Both the position numbers and the translations under genes were made by a program. The notes beneath the pieces were generated by a model that worked only from the letters and a program-made list of their open reading frames with translations, did not search any database and had not been told where the DNA came from. A DNA stretch of 64,000 nucleotides. It comes from Cheilinus undulatus (Eukaryota; Chordata; Actinopteri; Labriformes; Labridae). Below are positions 60,922 to 64,000 of the stretch, in pieces; position 1 is the first letter of the stretch; each line of letters opens with the position of its first letter. The stretch lies in contig NC_054873.1 of the NCBI RefSeq assembly GCF_018320785.1, forward strand, positions 19,496,196 to 19,560,195, read 5' to 3'.

Positions 60922-63361
60922 CTGTGAATAAAAGAGCAGATTTATGAGTCACCCAACAGCTCTGGAGACAGAACATCCTGTTTCTAGAAGATGTACATTT
61001 TTTTTAGTTTTTAGTTTGCTTTTATCTAATTTTTTTGTCAAACTGACTCATATATGGAGCGGGCACTTTTGTTTTTTCAGTTTCCTCCCAGTGATTCTGT
61101 TAAAGCTTTTCTTTTACAGTAAGAGACTGTTGCGTATGTCAAAGAGTACTGGTCAGAGCTGGCAGGGTTTAACACTGATTAAATCTTGGGTGCAGATGGC
61201 CTAGTGGTTAGGAAGCAGCCCATACGAGCGGCCCGGATTCAGACTGTCTCCTTTCCTGCAAGTGAGATCTCTGTTTCTGGGTCTATCTACTGTCCACCTC
61301 TCTAAATGAAGGTGAAAAAAAACTCCCAAAATATACCTTTAAGAAAAACACTGATTAAATCAGACTCACATTGTGGATGGAGCAGCACAGCAGGTAGAGC
61401 CGGCTTTCAAAAGAAACGGTACATAAAGCTAGGTTGAATTTTCAGGCTTCAAGTGGCAGCATTTATAAGAAGGGCATAATAATAAAGAAATAAAGAAATG
61501 GAAAGTAAGCTATCTACCAAGATAGTGAGGAAATATTTACAAGTTTTTTCTTGTCCAAGTCCTAAATCAAGGATCTTGAGACATTTTAGTCTGTTTCTCA
61601 ATCCCTTTAAGCGCATTTTCTTAAATTAATTTATTTTGTTTCATGAATTCTTCATGTTAACACAGGTAAATATAACCTTATTCATGTTCAAAAATATCTG
61701 GAACTTACTGCATGTGCTATAAAAGCCAATTTGAAGGGAGCATGGCTTTTTTTTTATCCTTCCTAGTAGCAGACTCAAAAACTAAAGGATGTTTTGAATG
61801 ATAGGAAATATGGAGGTTGTACCAGCTCATTGAAGGTGGGGTTATCATGATTGCGGACCACCTTCGTCTTCTTCTTGGAGCGCTGCTGAGGGTCCGGTCT
61901 CAGATGTGTGACCACGTAGGCATCAGGGTTTGAACCGTTTGCTAGTTTCTGAAAGGGACGGTCTACTTTAACTACATGCCTGAAGTGTTTTGAGAGTTTT
62001 CTTCTAAAATGTTACAAACAGTGAAGGGCACTCACAATGTTTTTCAAGTGTTTTACCAGAACTGAGAGCTTGGCGTCTGAGTAAGAAATGTAAAGCTGAA
62101 TCTGAGGACAAACTCCTGCAAAATAAACACAAACTGAATAGCATAAGTCATGCATACAAATATTTTTGAGACAGTGCTGTATAGGTCACAGCATTTCAAA
62201 TGTTGCCTTTAGAGTGATATTTTTCTTCTTTAAAAGAGCAGAACATTACCTGCAGCTACACTTTCTTGAACGATGTTGGGGCCATCAAGAAACAAGCTGC
62301 ACACATATTCATTCTGCAGGTGACAAATCGATGCAGGTTTGAAAGTCAGAACCAGATATGATATAAGATCACAGTAAGAAATAAACCAGTTACAAGAAGA
62401 ACTTACTCCCTTGCAAGGCCCCTCAAAAAGCTGTTTGAGGTATTTATTTAGTAGAAACATCCTCCTGGATGGGGTGAATGACATCTGATACCATGTAGGA
62501 AACCTGTAATAGAGGAAGAGTTCATATTGTGTCTGAAAAGGACGTATCTCTGGGATTTAAGTATACGCTTATTCCTTCACTCACTGAGGCAGCTTAGATT
62601 CAATGAAGTATTTCTGCAGCTGCTTATGGATCAGCTCAAACTGCCCGTATGTCTTCTCACTTGTCAGAAAACCATCATGAATGGTTACCCTCAGGTCATA
62701 GATCTGCAATAAACATGAAGTTGAGAGGTCAAACAAAGAGGTACATCCACAGCACTGAAAAGCCTTCTATAATCTCCTAAACCTTATACCAGCTTCATGT
62801 AAATACCTGTGTGAAAACCTGTCAGTGTCTCTAATTAACTGGGGAAATCTCTTTGCTTTGCTCCTTGCTTCTTTTGACTCACCAGGTGCTCAATTACTGC
62901 CTAAAAACTGTTAAACTTGACATAAAGGAGGCTGTTCTGATCAAAGAGCAGTGAAACACCAACAAACATCAGTGACACTTCATTCAAGTCAGAAGAGTGA
63001 AGGACTGACTCATAAAAACAGAGCAATGCAGCACTGAAATCTCAACACGGGGCTCCCCTGGCTATTGGGATCAAACACAAAGTTCTGTGAAGCACCAAGC
63101 TGAATTTCTCATACACATCATTTTATAAAAACAAACTGACAATTATTTTGCATCTGAATACTCATAGCACAAAGAGTGACATGAATCCTCACCACGTCCT
63201 TTGACCTGACGGTGTACCCCTGGATGATGGCTTCTTGGATATTTGTGCTCGGAGCGGGGATGCCGTCCTGGGACAGGGGCTGTGGTTTCTTCCCTTGAGC
63301 CATGGCGTGTGTCAAGAAGTTAAACTTGACTGCAACACAGCCCATGCTTTCCTTGATCTTC
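60769..63361 (-). CDS. pik3c2g: pik3c2g: class II PI3-kinase C2-gamma, C-terminal PX and C2 exons (partial)
   Basis: C-terminal end of phosphatidylinositol-4-phosphate 3-kinase C2-domain subunit gamma, a lipid kinase making PI3P and PI(3,4)P2 on endosomal membranes. Minus-strand exons in order: 63361-63193, 62703-62585, 62503-62407, 62313-62250, 62115-62036, 61948-61823, 60921-60769. They join in frame into 268 residues with a TGA stop. The first exon ([13 protein letters not shown]) is the linker after the kinase domain. [29 protein letters not shown] and SKLPQFP form a PX domain. [20 protein letters not shown] through [20 protein letters not shown] and NPTFNE to KETWFPLG form the final C2 domain. 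Assignment to gamma, not alpha or beta, rests mainly on adjacency to plcz1. Kinase exons lie beyond base 64000. Confidence 0.87.
61192..61345 (+). mobile_element. tRNA-derived SINE-like repeat
   Basis: Lies in the last pik3c2g intron, opposite to the gene. It has an A-box-like TGGCCTAGTGGTTAGG and a B-box-like GGATTCAGACT, then a CTCCTTTCCTGC... TCTATCTACTGTCC tail related to the copies at 2505 and 34245. Confidence 0.7.
61823..61948 (-). CDS. pik3c2g: pik3c2g exon: C2 domain core
   Basis: Acceptor CCCTTTCAG|AAACTA, donor GAGCTG|GTACAA. Encodes [37 protein letters not shown] and NEL. The N-P-D-A-Y-V and K-K-T-K-V-V...N-P-x-F-N-E motifs are hallmark C2 sequences. Confidence 0.95.
62036..62115 (-). 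CDS. pik3c2g: pik3c2g exon: start of C-terminal C2 domain
   Basis: Acceptor ATTTTGCAG|GAGTTT, donor AACATT|GTGAGT. Encodes [19 protein letters not shown] and LVKHLKNI, the first C2 strands. Confidence 0.92.
62250..62313 (-). CDS. pik3c2g: pik3c2g exon: end of PX domain
   Basis: Acceptor CACCTGCAG|AATGAA, donor GCTGCAG|GTAATG. Encodes [20 protein letters not shown]; a short 64-nt exon. Confidence 0.9.
62407..62503 (-). CDS. pik3c2g: pik3c2g exon: PX domain, proline loop and helix
   Basis: Acceptor TCTATTACAG|GTTTCC, donor AAGGGA|GTAAGT. Encodes [16 protein letters not shown] and [16 protein letters not shown]. Together with the previous exon it forms the L-P-x-F-P turn of the PX domain. Confidence 0.92.
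62585..62703 (-). CDS. pik3c2g: pik3c2g exon: PX domain, first part
   Basis: Acceptor TTATTGCAG|ATCTAT, donor CTGCCTCA|GTGAGT. Encodes [19 protein letters not shown], then [19 protein letters not shown], the PX strand-plus-helix with the K/R-T/S-Y-x-x-F signature. Confidence 0.93.
63193..63361 (-). CDS. pik3c2g: pik3c2g exon: linker between kinase and PX domains
   Basis: Acceptor GCTTGTAG|GAAGAT, donor GACGTG|GTGAGG. Encodes [20 protein letters not shown], then [16 protein letters not shown]. The same exon in reverse shows the 5' part of the PX entry. Confidence 0.87.
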
Positions 63362-64000
63362 CTACAAGCATATTGTGAAAAATGAATTAATGCTAAAGCA
63401 GGATATTTTGAAGATTATACAGAGCAATTCTGTTAGAGAAGAGAATAAATAAGTCATCGCTAAGAGATGACAATACATGGCAACAACAAGATTATTATCT
63501 ATGCCGTGACTGATCATTATTGCTTTAGTTGTCTTAAAATTCATTTCACTTTTTGTTTAGCCTTTCATAGGATAGGTAGCTAAAGTACATGAATACATAG
63601 AATAGCTTCTTTTACATCTTTTATGCTTAATGGACATTGGCAGCTCTATAAGGTCAACAAGCTCAACTGCCGGCTGCATTTGTAGTTAATCTAAGCAATT
63701 AAAGGTACAGTGTGTAATATTAAGAAGAATTTAGCAGAACAAACTTGGTAAAAATGTAACATAATGTGTACATGTACATTTGAATTAGTGTATTAAAATT
63801 TGAACACATAAAATTATTTTATTTTTAACTTAGAATAATACTTTCATTCATTCATAAGGAGGGGCCCCTTCACAGATGCCACAATCCTGTTCTACTGCAC
63901 CAAAGAAAGGAATGAGTAAGAGTTAAGCCCTTTTATTTTTAACTCCACTTGACACAGTTACGATCAGAATGAACATTAGAATCTAGAATCTGACTGTTAA
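63362..64000 (-). other. pik3c2g intron (partial), no exon seen
   Basis: Upstream kinase-domain exons were not found. 63700-63725 (TTAAAGGTACAGTGTGTAAT) resembles the end of a common fish MITE; a similar degraded motif is at 57148-57170. Confidence 0.6.

Overview
This window is vertebrate nuclear DNA, almost certainly from a ray-finned fish and probably a spiny-rayed (percomorph) one. Coding sequence is sparse and split into short exons with GT-AG introns. The rest is rich in fish-type transposon relics: Tc1-like elements, non-autonomous elements with terminal inverted repeats, LINE reverse-transcriptase fragments, tRNA-derived SINEs, and long AT-rich or microsatellite arrays. I see no bacterial-style operon, CRISPR array, rRNA or confident tRNA gene.

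Three protein-coding genes can be read by joining exons. (1) plekha5, minus strand, 3791-4057: only the first two coding exons, forming the N-terminal WW domain, with a CpG-containing promoter just outside them; the rest lies beyond base 1. (2) plcz1 (phospholipase C zeta), plus strand, 37486-59261: eleven exons running in frame from the second EF-hand lobe through the X and Y catalytic halves to the C2 domain and stop. Exons for the first EF-hand lobe were not found. (3) pik3c2g (class II PI3-kinase C2-gamma), minus strand, 60769-63361: the last seven coding exons, encoding the PX domain and the C-terminal C2 domain; the kinase exons lie beyond base 64000.

Gene order and orientation (plekha5 and plcz1 divergent, plcz1 and pik3c2g tail to tail) match my recollection of human 12p12 (PIK3C2G-PLCZ1-PLEKHA5). 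This supports all three identifications. The proteins share a phosphoinositide theme: plcz1 cleaves PIP2, pik3c2g makes 3-phosphoinositides, and PLEKHA5 (outside this window) has a PH domain. The sequence shows no direct interaction between them.

Layout: 1-3790 is a plekha5 intron with a LINE relic and a SINE. 3791-4200 is the plekha5 start. 4200-37485 is about 33 kb of intergenic DNA packed with repeats. 37486-59261 is plcz1, with repeat arrays in its introns. 59262-60768 is the shared 3' region. 60769-63361 is the pik3c2g end, and 63362-64000 is its intron. The most notable points are the strongly acidic X-Y linker in plcz1 (polybasic in mammals), the unresolved 5' end of plcz1, the closely spaced opposing poly(A) signals, and a ~1 kb hAT-like element carrying an internal ~32-bp repeat array.
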